Source: Prevotella pectinovora (GTDB taxonomy: Bacteria > Bacteroidota > Bacteroidia > Bacteroidales > Bacteroidaceae). Taken from it: a DNA stretch of 64,000 nucleotides. The first letter of the stretch is position 1, and every line of letters begins with the position of its first letter. The translations under genes and the position numbers were made by a program. Positions 1-9,896 of this stretch are shown piece by piece. Under the pieces are notes generated by a model. That model did not search any database and was not told the DNA's origin. It worked only from the letters and a program-made list of their open reading frames with translations. Location of the stretch: NCBI RefSeq assembly GCF_000834015.1, contig NZ_JXQI01000062.1:124001-188000 (forward strand). Direction: 5' to 3'.

Positions 1-1
1 T

Positions 2-622
2 GCCTTCGCACTTTCCGACGGACTCGGAGAGGCTGGCAGACAGATTTTCGACCGCCTCTCGCAAATGAACGCCGACTACGACACTCGGGAATGCAACCGT
101 CTATACGACAACTGCATGAAAGGAAACAAGGGAGGAATCACTATCGCAACTTTCTTCCAGATGGCAAGAGATCTGGCTAATGTTGACCTCAAGGAGATGG
201 CAAGGGAAAGAGGGAAAAAAGAAGAAAGATCTTTACAAAAGAGTCTCAAGTGTCTCAAGTGTCTCACTGTCTCACCGTCTCATAAAATGAATAATAATTG
301 TAATAAAAAAGATAATGTATTGATATATAATAATTTAGAGAAAACAGCCTATACTACTGGAGACAGTGAGACAGTGAGACACTTGAGACACTTTTGTAAA
401 GACTTTTCCAACGGCTATACATTCTCCGACAATTTGGATACGGCAGACCTACCTCCCACACTCAAGAAAATCATGCACAACACGGCGGAACGGAATCGCA
501 AAGCGGCGAAACAGAAGTGCAAAGCGGCGGAACAGAGAATGCAAGCAACTGATTGGCTAACCACAAAACACCTATATATGAACAACAACAGCAGACGAAA
601 CCCTCTGCCCGATTGGGGCTGA
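2..622 (+). CDS. PriCT-2 / VirE-type primase-like protein, C-terminal part (cut by the left edge)
   Basis: The reading frame is open from base 2, so this is the 3' end of a longer gene. The visible start (LGEAGRQIFDRLSQ, then ITIATFFQMA) resembles the PriCT-2 domain found at the end of primase/VirE-like proteins of Bacteroidota; this assignment comes from remembered family pattern. After the domain comes a charged stretch (LKEMARERGKKEE). The frame then passes through a large inverted repeat (230-403), coding a serine/leucine/lysine repeat on the way in and VRHLRHFCKDFSNGYTF on the way out, and ends in a Lys/Ala-rich tail. The usual following helicase or DUF3987 part is absent. Degraded copies of the same segment are found near 37.4-38.5 kb on the other strand. 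Confidence 0.7.
   Translation, partial: AFALSDGLGEAGRQIFDRLSQMNADYDTRECNRLYDNCMKGNKGGITIATFFQMARDLANVDLKEMARERGKKEERSLQKSLKCLKCLTVSPSHKMNNNCNKKDNVLIYNNLEKTAYTTGDSETVRHLRHFCKDFSNGYTFSDNLDTADLPPTLKKIMHNTAERNRKAAKQKCKAAEQRMQATDWLTTKHLYMNNNSRRNPLPDWG
230..403 (+). repeat. Variable-arm hairpin element, copy A (inside a reading frame)
   Basis: The left arm (about 230-281) carries TCTCAAGTG and TCTCACTG units after CTTTACAAAAG. The right arm (about 360-403) is its reverse complement with one unit fewer, and ends in CTTTTGTAAAG. The roughly 78-base loop holds the AT-rich core at about 296-337, which is the reverse complement of the core in the three copies at 37.5-38.5 kb. A stem of about 40 base pairs is possible. 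The frame of the primase-like gene stays open across the whole element. Confidence 0.9.
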
Positions 623-635
623 ACAGAGAAAAGCC

Positions 636-681
636 AAGCCGGCTTCGGAGTCTGTCGTATGACGACTTCCGGAGCCGGCTT
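636..681. terminator. Inverted repeat, probable terminator of the primase-like gene
   Basis: AAGCCGGCTTCGGA (636-649) pairs with TCCGGAGCCGGCTT (668-681) with one mismatch, just after the stop codon at 622. The T-rich tail is weak (TTTGTTCG), so termination is inferred. Confidence 0.55.
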
Positions 682-750
682 TGTTCGTTTCGTCTTGCCG
701 GGGGCAGACGGTTTCCCGTTGTCTGATTGATTGTCAGCGCTCAATACTAT

Positions 751-787
751 CTGTCCCTCCCCTTTGGGGGAGGCCAGGTGGGGGCTG
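751..787 (-). repeat. Dispersed GC-rich palindromic repeat (CAGCCCCCACCTGGC type)
   Basis: A 37-base sequence that, read on the minus strand, matches 37781-37817 except at a few central bases (AAA against GTA). It contains the small palindrome CTCCCC/GGGGAG. It lies between the primase-like gene and pyrF. A related end is at 37888-37918 and a weaker relative near 58754-58800. It looks like a REP- or MITE-like repeat. Confidence 0.8.
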
Positions 788-824
788 GAGTGGTGAAGCA
801 AGGTTACTTTCTCCAGTCTCCCGT

Positions 825-1649
825 TTATCTGATTTTCTCCAGTTCCTCCTGCATTTGCTGCTGCAGCTCGGCAGCCTTGGCGGCCGCCACCTGTGCAAAG
901 TCAGTGCCGGAGCTGGCGTAGATGATGCCACGGCTGCTGTTCACGAGCAGTCCGCAGTCTTTGTTCATGCCGTATTTGCACACCTCCTCGAGGCTTCCGC
1001 CCTGTGCGCCCACTCCCGGCACGAGCAGGAAGTGGTCGGGGGCTATCCTGCGGATGTCTTCAAACATCTTGCCCTGTGTGGCGCCCACCACATACATCAT
1101 GTTGTTTTTGTCGCCCCACTTCTGCGATGTGCGGAGCACTTTCTCGAAGAGGCGCTCGCCGCTCTGGTCGGCGGTGAGCTGGAAGTCGTGAGACCCCTTG
1201 TTGCTGGTCAGGGCGAGCAGTATCACCCATTTGCCCTCGTATTGCAGGAACGGCACCACGCTGTCTTCTCCCATATACGGTGCCACGGTGAGCGAGTCGA
1301 TGTTGTATTCCTCGAAGAATGTGCGGGCATACATGGTTGATGTGTTTCCGATGTCTCCGCGTTTGGCGTCGGCGATGATGAAGTGGTCGGGGTAGGCCCC
1401 CTTGAGATAGTTGATTGTCTTCTCGAAGGAGACGAGTCCCTTCACTCCCATGCTCTCGTAGAAGGCGAGGTTGGGCTTGTAAGCCACGCAGTATTTTGCG
1501 GTGGCGTCGATTATCTGCTTGTTGAAGGCGAAGATGGGGTCTTCGCCGCCAAGCAGGTGTTGCGGGATTTTCTTGATGTCGGTGTCGAGTCCGACGCAAA
1601 GGAAGGTTTTCTTCGTGAAAATCTGTTTTATGAGTTCTTCTCTGGTCAT
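825..1649 (-). CDS. pyrF: Orotidine 5'-phosphate decarboxylase (type 2)
   Basis: Decarboxylates OMP to UMP, the last step of pyrimidine synthesis in the cytoplasm. The 274-residue protein shows the early CVGLDTD stretch and the catalytic DAKRGD motif (about residues 94-99) with the active-site lysine, then [10 protein letters not shown] near residue 215 for phosphate binding. Its length fits the longer type 2 family. It is the last gene of the minus-strand run proS-prfA-pyrF, 33 bases after prfA, so it is probably cotranscribed with two translation genes. The stop is followed within about 40 bases by the dispersed palindromic repeat at 751-787. Confidence 0.95.
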   Translation of the reverse strand: MTREELIKQIFTKKTFLCVGLDTDIKKIPQHLLGGEDPIFAFNKQIIDATAKYCVAYKPNLAFYESMGVKGLVSFEKTINYLKGAYPDHFIIADAKRGDIGNTSTMYARTFFEEYNIDSLTVAPYMGEDSVVPFLQYEGKWVILLALTSNKGSHDFQLTADQSGERLFEKVLRTSQKWGDKNNMMYVVGATQGKMFEDIRRIAPDHFLLVPGVGAQGGSLEEVCKYGMNKDCGLLVNSSRGIIYASSGTDFAQVAAAKAAELQQQMQEELEKIR

Positions 1650-1682
1650 AGCGTTATGAAATGTTTTTTTTGTTTGTCTTTT

Positions 1683-2795
1683 CTATAGCTCGTTCTCTTT
1701 CATCCTCTCGGCGTTTTCCTCTACAGTGAGCGCGTCAATCATCTCCTGAATGTCGCCGCCGAGGAATCCCTGCAGGTCGTGAGTGGTGAAGCCGATGCGG
1801 TGGTCGGTCACGCGGCCCTGGGGGAAGTTGTATGTGCGTATCTTTGCCGAGCGGTCGCCGGTTGAGACCAGTGTCTTGCGGCGCGAGGCGATGTCGTCGA
1901 TGTATTTCTGGTGTTCGCGGTCGTATATGAAGGTACGCAGGCGCGAGAGGGCGCGCTCCTTGTTCTTGGGCTGGTCGCGGGTCTCCGTACATTCGATGAG
2001 AATTTCCTCCACTTCGCCCGTGTTGGGGTTTTTCCAGGGATAGCGCAGCCTCACGCCCGACTCCACCTTGTTCACGTTCTGTCCGCCGGCTCCGCTGCTT
2101 CTGAAGGTGTCCCATTTGATGTCGCCCTCGTTGATGTTCACTTCAAACTTGTCTGCCTCGGGCAGCACTGCCACGGTAGCCGCCGAGGTGTGCATCCTGC
2201 CCTGTGTCTCGGTTGCGGGCACGCGCTGCACACGGTGTACGCCAGACTCGTATTTCAGCACTCCGTACACTCCGTCGCCGCTCACGGCGAAGTCGATTTC
2301 CTTGTATCCTCCGGCTGCTCCCTCGCTCACGCTGGTCACTGAGAGTGTCCACCCCTTGGAGTCGCAGAAGCGCTTGTACATGCCGAAGAGGTCGCCGGCA
2401 AAGAGGGCTGCCTCGTCGCCTCCGGCTCCGGCTCTGATTTCCATCTGCACGTTCTTGTCGTCTTCGGGGTCTTTGGGCACGAGTGCCATCTTTATCTCCT
2501 CTTCGATGCGGGGCTGCAGGGCCTCGTTTGTCTGCAGTTCCTCTCGCGCCATCTCCTTGAGGTCGGGGTCGCTCTCGTTGGCCAGGATGTCCTTGGCCTC
2601 CCTGATAGAGGAGAGGCAGCTGATGTATCGCTTCCGGGCGTCCATGATGTCGCCGAGGTCTTTGTATTCCTTTGTGAGCTTGACGTAGCGCTGCTGGTCG
2701 GCTATCACCCCGGGGTCGGTGATGAGGGTGGAAACCTCTTCGTAACGGCTCACCAGTCCGTTGAGCTTCTCTAATATACTGTTGTTGTCTGGCAT
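1683..2795 (-). CDS. prfA: Peptide chain release factor 1
   Basis: Releases the finished peptide at UAA and UAG codons on the ribosome. The 370-residue protein has the GGQ motif at about residues 237-239 (in SSGAGGQNVN), which triggers peptidyl-tRNA hydrolysis, and a PAT stop-codon motif near residues 193-195 (RVPATETQGR), which marks RF1 rather than RF2. An acidic helical N-terminal domain precedes RAGAGGDEA. No frameshift is visible. It sits 16 bases after proS and 33 before pyrF, and is probably read in one transcript with them. Confidence 0.97.
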   Translation of the reverse strand: MPDNNSILEKLNGLVSRYEEVSTLITDPGVIADQQRYVKLTKEYKDLGDIMDARKRYISCLSSIREAKDILANESDPDLKEMAREELQTNEALQPRIEEEIKMALVPKDPEDDKNVQMEIRAGAGGDEAALFAGDLFGMYKRFCDSKGWTLSVTSVSEGAAGGYKEIDFAVSGDGVYGVLKYESGVHRVQRVPATETQGRMHTSAATVAVLPEADKFEVNINEGDIKWDTFRSSGAGGQNVNKVESGVRLRYPWKNPNTGEVEEILIECTETRDQPKNKERALSRLRTFIYDREHQKYIDDIASRRKTLVSTGDRSAKIRTYNFPQGRVTDHRIGFTTHDLQGFLGGDIQEMIDALTVEENAERMKENEL

Positions 2796-2811
2796 CGGTA
2801 TGCTTGTTTGA

Positions 2812-4293
2812 TTAATAGCTTCTGGCGATTATCACGCGTTTTGTGGATGGCTTGCCCGACACCATGTCGGTGCCCGGTGTCTGCTCCACGCCGAACGGGA
2901 TGCAGCGGATGGTGGCCTGTGTCTCCTCCTTTATCTTTGCTTCGGTCTCGGCGGTGCCGTCCCACGGGCAGATGAAGAAGCCTCCGTCTTTCACCTTTTC
3001 CTTGAATTCCTCGTAGTTGTCGCATTCGTAGATGCGCTCGTCGCGGTATGCCTTCGCCTTGGCGAAGATGTTTGCCTGGATGTCGTCGAGCAGCTGCTCC
3101 ACGTGTTCCACGATGCCTTCGAGCGGGCGTGTCTCCTTCTCCAGGGTGTCGCGGCGCATGATTTCCACGGTGTTGTTCTCGAGGTCGCGTCCGCCCATCA
3201 CGAGGCGCACTGGCACTCCCTTGAGCTCATAGTCGGCGAATTTGAATCCTGGGCGCTTGTTCTCGGCGTCGTCGTATTTCACGCTGATGCCGGCCTTTCT
3301 GAGGGCGCTGATCACGGGCTGGAGCTTTTCGCTGATGGCGTCGAGCTGTTCGCGGCCCTTGGTGATGGGCACGATCACCACCTGTATCGGCGCGAGCTTC
3401 GGTGGGAGCACCAGGCCGTTGTCGTCGGAATGGGTCATGATGAGCGCTCCGATGAGGCGGGTGGACACGCCCCATGATGTGGCCCACACGTATTCAGGCT
3501 TGTTGTCCTTGTTGAGATAGGTCACGTCGAAGGCCTTGGCGAAGTTCTGTCCGAGGAAGTGGCTCGTGCCGCTCTGCAGCGCCTTTCCGTCCTGCATCAT
3601 GGCCTCGATGGTGTAGGTGTCGAGGGCGCCGGCAAAGCGCTCTGTCTCGCTCTTCACGCCTCTCACCACGGGCACGGCCATATACTGCTCGGCAAAGTCG
3701 GCATAGACGTGGAGCATCTTCTGTGCCTCGGCCTCGGCCTCCTCCTTCGTGGCGTGGGCTGTGTGGCCCTCCTGCCAGAGGAACTCTGAGGTACGGAGGA
3801 ACGGACGGGTGCGCATTTCCCAGCGCATCACGTTGCACCACTGATTGCACATGAGCGGCAGGTCGCGCCATGAGTGTATCCAGTTCTTGTATGTGTTCCA
3901 GATGATGGTCTCTGAAGTGGGGCGGATGATGAGCTCCTCGTCGAGCTTGGCGGCAGGGTCTACCTCAACGCCGCTCTTGTCTTCCTTGGCCTTCAGCCTG
4001 TAGTGGGTCACGACGGCACACTCCTTGGCGAATCCCTCCACGTGTTCTGCCTCACGCGAGAGGAACGACTTGGGGATGAGCAGGGGGAAGTATGCGTTCT
4101 GGGCGCCTGTCTCCTTGAACATGGCGTCGAGTTGGTGCTGCATCTTCTCCCAGATGGCATAGCCGTAGGGCTTTATTATCATGCAGCCTCTCACGGGCGA
4201 CTGCTCTGCCAAGTCGGCCTTTGTTACCAGGTCGTTGTACCACTGGCTGTAGTTCTCTGATCTTTTCGTAAGTTGTTTTAATTCTTTTGCCAT
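2812..4293 (-). CDS. proS: Prolyl-tRNA synthetase (archaeal/eukaryal-type)
   Basis: Charges tRNA-Pro with proline. The 493-residue class II enzyme starts with a short N-terminus and [15 protein letters not shown], and shows class II motif sequence ([16 protein letters not shown], then [19 protein letters not shown]) with no long editing insertion. It ends in a C-terminal tyrosine (IIARSY), all as expected for the archaeal/eukaryal-like form used by Bacteroidota. It is the first gene of the minus-strand run proS-prfA-pyrF. A TAATTTTG-like -7 box may lie at 4389-4396 (read on the minus strand), without a convincing -33 box. Confidence 0.95.
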   Translation of the reverse strand: MAKELKQLTKRSENYSQWYNDLVTKADLAEQSPVRGCMIIKPYGYAIWEKMQHQLDAMFKETGAQNAYFPLLIPKSFLSREAEHVEGFAKECAVVTHYRLKAKEDKSGVEVDPAAKLDEELIIRPTSETIIWNTYKNWIHSWRDLPLMCNQWCNVMRWEMRTRPFLRTSEFLWQEGHTAHATKEEAEAEAQKMLHVYADFAEQYMAVPVVRGVKSETERFAGALDTYTIEAMMQDGKALQSGTSHFLGQNFAKAFDVTYLNKDNKPEYVWATSWGVSTRLIGALIMTHSDDNGLVLPPKLAPIQVVIVPITKGREQLDAISEKLQPVISALRKAGISVKYDDAENKRPGFKFADYELKGVPVRLVMGGRDLENNTVEIMRRDTLEKETRPLEGIVEHVEQLLDDIQANIFAKAKAYRDERIYECDNYEEFKEKVKDGGFFICPWDGTAETEAKIKEETQATIRCIPFGVEQTPGTDMVSGKPSTKRVIIARSY

Positions 4294-4577
4294 TATCGTA
4301 ATTGTTGTTTTGTTGACGTGATTGTATTCATTGCTGACGGGGTGTCGGCATGGGATTCCATCCGGGCCTCCTTTCCGTCATTTGGCTGCAAAATTATAAA
4401 AAAAAAACCAAACCATATATATATGCCGGGATATTTTCCCAAACCAAGGCCATGCGATTGACGGCTGCAGGCGGCAGTTTGCCACGTTGATATGTCAAAG
4501 TGTTTCGTAAAGACATGATTTTTGATATTGTTTTGTAAAAAACTCTTCCGTTTTTTCTGAATATTGAAAAATTGCTT

Positions 4578-4585
4578 TACCTTTG
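4578..4585 (+). promoter_or_regulatory. Probable -7 box of the mutAB promoter
   Basis: TACCTTTG followed by C matches the Bacteroidota -7 consensus TAnnTTTG. The upstream region is T-rich (4551-4556) with no clear TTTG. About 14 bases after the box a small hairpin (GTGCCACA/TGTGGCGC, 599-619 of the 4000s) would lie at the start of the leader. The 4294-4679 gap is otherwise AT-rich and holds nothing else recognised. Confidence 0.6.
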
Positions 4586-4679
4586 CATTTAGGAGAAAGT
4601 GCCACACGGATTGTGGCGCCCGATTCATTGTGTTTGTATAATACTTTGAAACATATTAACTTATATAATACTACACACT

Positions 4680-6542
4680 ATGTCGAATTGCAAAGAGCAA
4701 CTCTTTACGGAGTTTAAGGCTCCTACACGTCAAGAATGGCTTGACAAGATTCAGGTGGACCTGAAGGGAGCCGACTTTAACAAACGTCTCGTCTGGCGCA
4801 CAAACGAGGGATTCAACGTGCAGCCTTTTTATTTGAAGGAAGACCTTGAGAACCTCAAGACACCAGACTCACTTCCGGGAGAATTCCCGTTCGTACGCGG
4901 CAACAAGAAGGGCGACAACGCATGGTACGTGAGACAGCGCATCATGGCCGACGACGCCGCAGCGGCAAACGAAAAGGCGCTGGACATCCTGAACAGGGGA
5001 GTGGACTCGCTGTCGTTCAAGATACCGGGAAAGAACATCTCCAAGGATTTCGTCGAGACACTGCTCAAGGGAATCGAATGCGAAGCCGTGGAGCTAAACT
5101 TCAACACCTGCAAACGCCACACCCTGGAACTGGCAAAGATCCTGGACTGGTATTTCACGGCGAAGGGATATGACAAGACGAAGATCGTGGGTTCTTTCAA
5201 CTGGGACCCGATGGAGAAAATCGTGGTGAAGGGACTCGACACGGTGGCCCTGCTCGCACAGGCACCGCAGATCGTGGAGGCAATGAAGGAATACCCCAAC
5301 TTCCGCACAATCTGCGTGAACGCTGTGGCGCTCAACAACAACGGAGCCTACATCGTGCAGGAACTCGGATATGCACTGGCATGGGGCAACGAATACATGA
5401 ACCAGCTCGTGGAAGCAGGAACAGACGCCGACGAGGCTGCAAAGAACATCAAGTTCAACCTCGGCATCTCGGAGAACTTCTTCATGGAAATGGCAAAATT
5501 CCGTGCAGCCAGAATGCTGTGGGCGGAAATCGTGAAGCAGTATGCACCGAAAGACGACGCATCATGCATGATGTGCGTGAACGCTGCCACATCAAAATAC
5601 AACATGACGATGTTTGACAGCTATGTCAACATGCTCCGCTCACAGACAGAGGCAATGAGCGCCGCTCTCGCCGGAGTGCATTCAATAGAGGTGTTGCCGT
5701 TCGACGCCGTATACGAGACTCCTAACGAATTCTCGGAGCGCATCGCACGCAACCAGCAGCTGCTGCTCAAGGAGGAGAGCCACTTCGACAAGGTGGTGGA
5801 CCCGGGAGCAGGAAGCTACTTCATCGAAGAGCTCACCACATCGCTCGCCAACGAGGCCTGGAAGATCTTCCTCAACGTGGAAGACAACGGTGGATTCCTG
5901 GAGGCTGCAAAGAAGGGAATCGTGCAGGACGACATCAACGCCACAAACGCCAAGCGCCACGACGCTGCCGCAAAGAGAAAGGAATTCATACTGGGTACAA
6001 ACCAGTTCCCTAACTTCACGGAGAAAAGCGAAGGAAAGCGCGCAAAGAACGCATGCTGCGGATGCGCTGACAAGGGCGCACACGAGGAAGCCTTCAAGGC
6101 TATAAAGACAACACGTCTGGCTGCCGACTTCGAAGACCTGAGAATCTCGGTGGAGGAAAGCGAGAAGACTCCTACCGCCTTCATGCTCACTATCGGAAAC
6201 CTGGCAATGAGACAGGCTAGAGCACAGTTCAGCTGCAACTTCCTGGCTTGCGCCGGCTACAAGGTGATGGACAACCTCGGATTCAAGACCGTGGAGGAAG
6301 GCGTGGACACAGCACTCAAGGCTGGCGCCGACATCGTGGTGCTTTGTTCGAGCGACGACGAATATGCTGAATACGCAGTGCCTGCCTTCGAATACCTCAA
6401 CGGCAGAGCCATGTTCGTAGTGGCTGGAGCACCGGCATGCATGGAAGACCTCAAGGCAAAGGGTATAGAGAACTTTATACACGTGAAGTGCAATGTGCTT
6501 GAGACATTGAAGGAGTATAACCAAAAACTGGGAATAAAATGA
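4680..6542 (+). CDS. mutA: Methylmalonyl-CoA mutase, small subunit
   Basis: Partner subunit of adenosylcobalamin-dependent methylmalonyl-CoA mutase, which interconverts succinyl-CoA and (R)-methylmalonyl-CoA on the way to propionate. The 620-residue chain has the N-terminal TIM-barrel part (for example [18 protein letters not shown]) and a C-terminal B12-fold domain that lacks the DxHxxG cobalt-ligand motif, as expected for the non-catalytic subunit. A short Cys-rich stretch ([10 protein letters not shown], near residue 460) sits in the linker. The last codon overlaps mutB by ATGA, so translation is coupled. A good -7 box lies about 95 bases upstream. Confidence 0.95.
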   Translation: MSNCKEQLFTEFKAPTRQEWLDKIQVDLKGADFNKRLVWRTNEGFNVQPFYLKEDLENLKTPDSLPGEFPFVRGNKKGDNAWYVRQRIMADDAAAANEKALDILNRGVDSLSFKIPGKNISKDFVETLLKGIECEAVELNFNTCKRHTLELAKILDWYFTAKGYDKTKIVGSFNWDPMEKIVVKGLDTVALLAQAPQIVEAMKEYPNFRTICVNAVALNNNGAYIVQELGYALAWGNEYMNQLVEAGTDADEAAKNIKFNLGISENFFMEMAKFRAARMLWAEIVKQYAPKDDASCMMCVNAATSKYNMTMFDSYVNMLRSQTEAMSAALAGVHSIEVLPFDAVYETPNEFSERIARNQQLLLKEESHFDKVVDPGAGSYFIEELTTSLANEAWKIFLNVEDNGGFLEAAKKGIVQDDINATNAKRHDAAAKRKEFILGTNQFPNFTEKSEGKRAKNACCGCADKGAHEEAFKAIKTTRLAADFEDLRISVEESEKTPTAFMLTIGNLAMRQARAQFSCNFLACAGYKVMDNLGFKTVEEGVDTALKAGADIVVLCSSDDEYAEYAVPAFEYLNGRAMFVVAGAPACMEDLKAKGIENFIHVKCNVLETLKEYNQKLGIK

Positions 6543-8683
6543 GAAAGAATTTTAAAGACATAGATATTTTTTCAGGTATAAAGAGCGTTGATGGCGCTGC
6601 TTGGCAGGAGTCAAACAACATCAAGGCAAACTGGAAAACCCCTGAACACATTGAGGTAAAGCCTGTTTATACCAAAGAAGACCTGGAGGGCATGGAGCAT
6701 CTCGGATATACTGCCGGCCTTCCTCCGTTCCTGCGCGGACCTTACAGCATGATGTATCCTTTCCGCCCATGGACAATCCGTCAGTATGCAGGATTCTCTA
6801 CTGCCGAGGAGAGCAACGCATTCTACCGCAGAAACCTCGCCAGCGGACAGAAAGGTCTGTCGGTGGCATTCGACCTCCCTACACACCGCGGCTACGACCC
6901 GGACAACGCTCGTGTGGTGGGCGACGTGGGTAAGGCTGGCGTGTCTATCTGCTCGATCGAGAACATGAAAGTGCTCTTCAACGGAATTCCGCTCAACAAG
7001 ATGTCGGTATCTATGACCATGAACGGTGCCGTGTTGCCTGTAATGGCATTCTACATCGTGGCAGGACTGGAGCAGGGAGCCAAGCTCGAGGAGATGGCAG
7101 GAACAATCCAGAACGACATTCTCAAGGAGTTCATGGTGAGAAACACCTACATCTACCCGCCTGCATTCTCAATGAGAATCATCAGCGACATCTTCGGATA
7201 CACATCCAAACTGATGCCTAAGTTCAACTCTATCTCTATCTCCGGTTACCACATGCAGGAGGCTGGAGCTACGGCAGACATCGAGCTGGCTTACACCATC
7301 GCCGACGGTCTGGAGTATGTGAGAGCCGGTGTGAACGCAGGTATCGACATCGACGCCTTCGCTCCACGTCTGTCTTTCTTCTGGGGAATTTCGATGAACC
7401 ACTTCATGGAGGTTGCCAAAATGCGCGCAGCACGTATGCTGTGGGCAAAGGTAATCAAGCAGTTCAACCCGAAGAACGCAAAGTCGCTGATGCTCAGAAC
7501 ACACTGTCAGACATCAGGATGGTCGCTCACAGAGCAGGATCCGTTCAACAACGTGGGTCGTACCTGCATCGAGGCAATGACTGCAGCCCTCGGACATACT
7601 CAGAGTCTGCATACAAACGCTCTCGACGAGGCCATCGCATTGCCTACTGACTTCTCTGCACGTATCGCACGAAACACTCAGATTTATATACAGAACGAGA
7701 CCAAGATCTGCAAGCACATCGACCCATGGGCTGGTTCATACTATGTGGAGAGCCTGACAAACGAGCTCGCACACAAGGCATGGGAGCACATACAGGAAAT
7801 CGAGAAGCTCGGCGGAATGGCAAAGGCCATCGAGACCGGAGTGCCGAAGATGCGCATCGAGGAGGCTGCCGCACGCACACAGGCTCGTATCGACAGCGGT
7901 TCGCAGGTTATCGTCGGTACTAACAAGTATCGTCTTGACCATGAGGATCCTATCGACATCCTGGAGGTGGACAACTCTGCTGTAAGAGAGGAGCAGGTGA
8001 AGGGACTCGCTGAACTGCGTGCAAACCGCGACAACGAGAAATGCAAGGAGGCTCTTGCTGCACTCACAGAATGCGTGCGCACGGGAGAGGGCAACCTCTT
8101 GGAGAAGGCTGTGGAGTGTGCCAAGCTGCGCTGCACCCTTGGAGAGATCAGTGATGCCTGCGAGGAAATCGTAGGACGTTATAAAGCAGTTATAAGAACA
8201 ATTTCAGGCGTGTATTCATCAGAAAGTAAGAACGACTCAGATTTCCATAAGGCATGTGAGTTGACGGAAGAGTTCGCTAAGAAGGAAGGACGCAGACCAC
8301 GTATCTTCGTTGCTAAAATGGGTCAGGACGGTCATGACCGTGGTGCCAAGGTAGTGGCTACAGGATATGCTGACTGTGGCTTCGACGTGGATATGGGACC
8401 ATTGTTCCAGACTCCGGCTGAGGCTGCAAGAGAGGCTGTGGAGAACGACGTGAACATCGTGGGTGCCAGTTCGCTCGCCGCTGGTCACAAGACTCTCATT
8501 CCTCAGCTTATTGAGGAATTGAAGAAACTCGGACGTGAGGACATCATGGTTATCGCCGGTGGAGTTATCCCGGCACAGGACTACGACTTCCTCTACAAGG
8601 CTGGTGTGGCTGCAATCTTCGGTCCTGGCACTTCAGTGGCAAAGGCTGCCTGCGAGATGATGAACATCTTGCTCGACAAGTAA
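6539..8683 (+). CDS. mutB: Methylmalonyl-CoA mutase, large (catalytic) subunit
   Basis: Catalytic subunit of the B12-dependent mutase. The 714-residue protein has the substrate-binding TIM barrel ([21 protein letters not shown] near residue 65) and a C-terminal cobalamin-binding domain with DGHDRG (about residues 597-602), whose histidine is the cobalt ligand in this family, followed by the GASSLAAGH and IAGGVIP stretches. It starts inside the mutA stop (ATGA). No epimerase or MeaB-type GTPase gene is adjacent. The B12 operon lies immediately downstream on the opposite strand, separated by a two-way terminator. Confidence 0.97.
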   Translation: MRKNFKDIDIFSGIKSVDGAAWQESNNIKANWKTPEHIEVKPVYTKEDLEGMEHLGYTAGLPPFLRGPYSMMYPFRPWTIRQYAGFSTAEESNAFYRRNLASGQKGLSVAFDLPTHRGYDPDNARVVGDVGKAGVSICSIENMKVLFNGIPLNKMSVSMTMNGAVLPVMAFYIVAGLEQGAKLEEMAGTIQNDILKEFMVRNTYIYPPAFSMRIISDIFGYTSKLMPKFNSISISGYHMQEAGATADIELAYTIADGLEYVRAGVNAGIDIDAFAPRLSFFWGISMNHFMEVAKMRAARMLWAKVIKQFNPKNAKSLMLRTHCQTSGWSLTEQDPFNNVGRTCIEAMTAALGHTQSLHTNALDEAIALPTDFSARIARNTQIYIQNETKICKHIDPWAGSYYVESLTNELAHKAWEHIQEIEKLGGMAKAIETGVPKMRIEEAAARTQARIDSGSQVIVGTNKYRLDHEDPIDILEVDNSAVREEQVKGLAELRANRDNEKCKEALAALTECVRTGEGNLLEKAVECAKLRCTLGEISDACEEIVGRYKAVIRTISGVYSSESKNDSDFHKACELTEEFAKKEGRRPRIFVAKMGQDGHDRGAKVVATGYADCGFDVDMGPLFQTPAEAAREAVENDVNIVGASSLAAGHKTLIPQLIEELKKLGREDIMVIAGGVIPAQDYDFLYKAGVAAIFGPGTSVAKAACEMMNILLDK

Positions 8684-8810
8684 AAGCTATCTTCTTGACG
8701 GACAGAGGCTTGTCTCGTTTTGTGGAATAAAAACTTTTATCCGGACAAGTATGATTGTTCTGCGAAATTGGTCTGTTGCCTTTTGACAAGCGGCAGACAA
8801 TTTGGAAATG

Positions 8811-8860
8811 CTATAAAAAAAGATGCGTCTTGCAATGGCAGGATGCATCTTTTTTTATAG
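8811..8860. terminator. Two-way terminator between mutB and the B12 operon
   Basis: CTATAAAAAAAGATGC (8811-8826) and GCATCTTTTTTTATAG (8845-8860) are a perfect 16-base inverted repeat with an 18-base loop. A/T runs on both sides allow it to work for mutAB on the plus strand and for cbiB on the minus strand. Confidence 0.85.
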
Positions 8861-8897
8861 GCTGATAAGAATATCCTTCCTCCTGGCAGACCACGGA

Positions 8898-9896
8898 CTA
8901 TACAACAATGGCAGCAGCTGCCACTACAGCGATGATTTCAGCAGCAAGGCAGATGTGCAGACTTGATGTCATGTCGGAGAATGTTATAGGACGGGCATTT
9001 GAACCGATATAGGGCTTATAGAACAGTTCGCCGAAATAATCGTGAGGACCGCCGAAACGGCAGTCGAGCAATGACGAGAGAGCGGCCTCAGGCCATCCGC
9101 TGTTAGGCGAGGCATGGCAACGGGAGTAACGTCTGGTAGTTTGCAGGTAATACGCAAGAGAGCGTCCTGAGCGCGATCTGGAGAACTGCATATAGCCCCA
9201 TCCTGCCAATATCATCAGCAGGGCGGTGAGGCGTGCAGGCAGATAGTTGGCTATGTCGTCGATGCGGGCTGCCCAGCAGCCGAAGTCTTTGTAGCGCTTG
9301 TTCTGATAGCCTATCATGGAGTCGAGGGTGTTTATCATCTTATAGGCCATCATTCCCGGCACACCAAGCAGGGCAAACCAGAAAAGCGGAGCAATGACAC
9401 CATCGGAGAGGTTTTCGGCAAGTGTCTCCAGAGCTGCCGTAGACACTTCCTGCCGGGAGAGCGACAGAGTGTCGCGGCCCACAATCCTGGCCACCTGCTG
9501 TCGGCCCTCGTCAAGTCCCAGTTCTAGTTTTCCGAATACCATCCTCACTTCGCGGCGCAACGTCTTTCCGGCAAGGCAGAAGAAGACGCAGAGCGACCCC
9601 AACGCATAGGAGAGCAGCGGAAAAGCCCATCCCGTGTCGTAGCTGTCTGTCAGCATTCTGAGCGCCTCTGTCAGCAGCCACATGATGCCGAACGTCATCA
9701 AGATGCTTGAAACGGCAAAGACAGCACCTTTAAGTCGCTTTCTTTTGCCGCGGTTGAGCCTGTGTTCGCCCATGGAAATCCATCTGCCCATATATACCAC
9801 GGGGTGGGGGAGCCGTGAGGGGTCGCCGAAGATGATGTCGAGAGCCCAACCTGTGAGAAGGCTTGCTAACATGATGTGGGTATTCAGAAAATTCAT
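8898..9896 (-). CDS. cbiB: Adenosylcobinamide-phosphate synthase (CbiB)
   Basis: Membrane protein that attaches the aminopropanol phosphate arm to adenosylcobyric acid. The N-terminus (LTGWALDIIFGDPSRLPHPVVYMG) is the family signature, and several hydrophobic helices follow. An upstream ATG at 9908 exists, but the one at 9896 forms an ATGA overlap with the previous stop, which matches the coupling seen elsewhere in this operon, so the shorter 332-residue form is chosen. It is the last gene of the operon and ends just before the terminator at 8811-8860. Its substrate arm is made by the product of the gene just upstream. Confidence 0.92.
   Translation of the reverse strand: MNFLNTHIMLASLLTGWALDIIFGDPSRLPHPVVYMGRWISMGEHRLNRGKRKRLKGAVFAVSSILMTFGIMWLLTEALRMLTDSYDTGWAFPLLSYALGSLCVFFCLAGKTLRREVRMVFGKLELGLDEGRQQVARIVGRDTLSLSRQEVSTAALETLAENLSDGVIAPLFWFALLGVPGMMAYKMINTLDSMIGYQNKRYKDFGCWAARIDDIANYLPARLTALLMILAGWGYMQFSRSRSGRSLAYYLQTTRRYSRCHASPNSGWPEAALSSLLDCRFGGPHDYFGELFYKPYIGSNARPITFSDMTSSLHICLAAEIIAVVAAAAIVV

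Noticed and set aside
4293..4628. Minus-strand open frame of 111 codons upstream of proS
   Set aside because: It covers the mutAB promoter region, is low complexity (poly-Lys/Asn) and has no recognisable domain.
5682..6524. Antisense open frame of 280 codons in mutA
   Set aside because: mutA has full family sequence over this stretch; the antisense frame has none.
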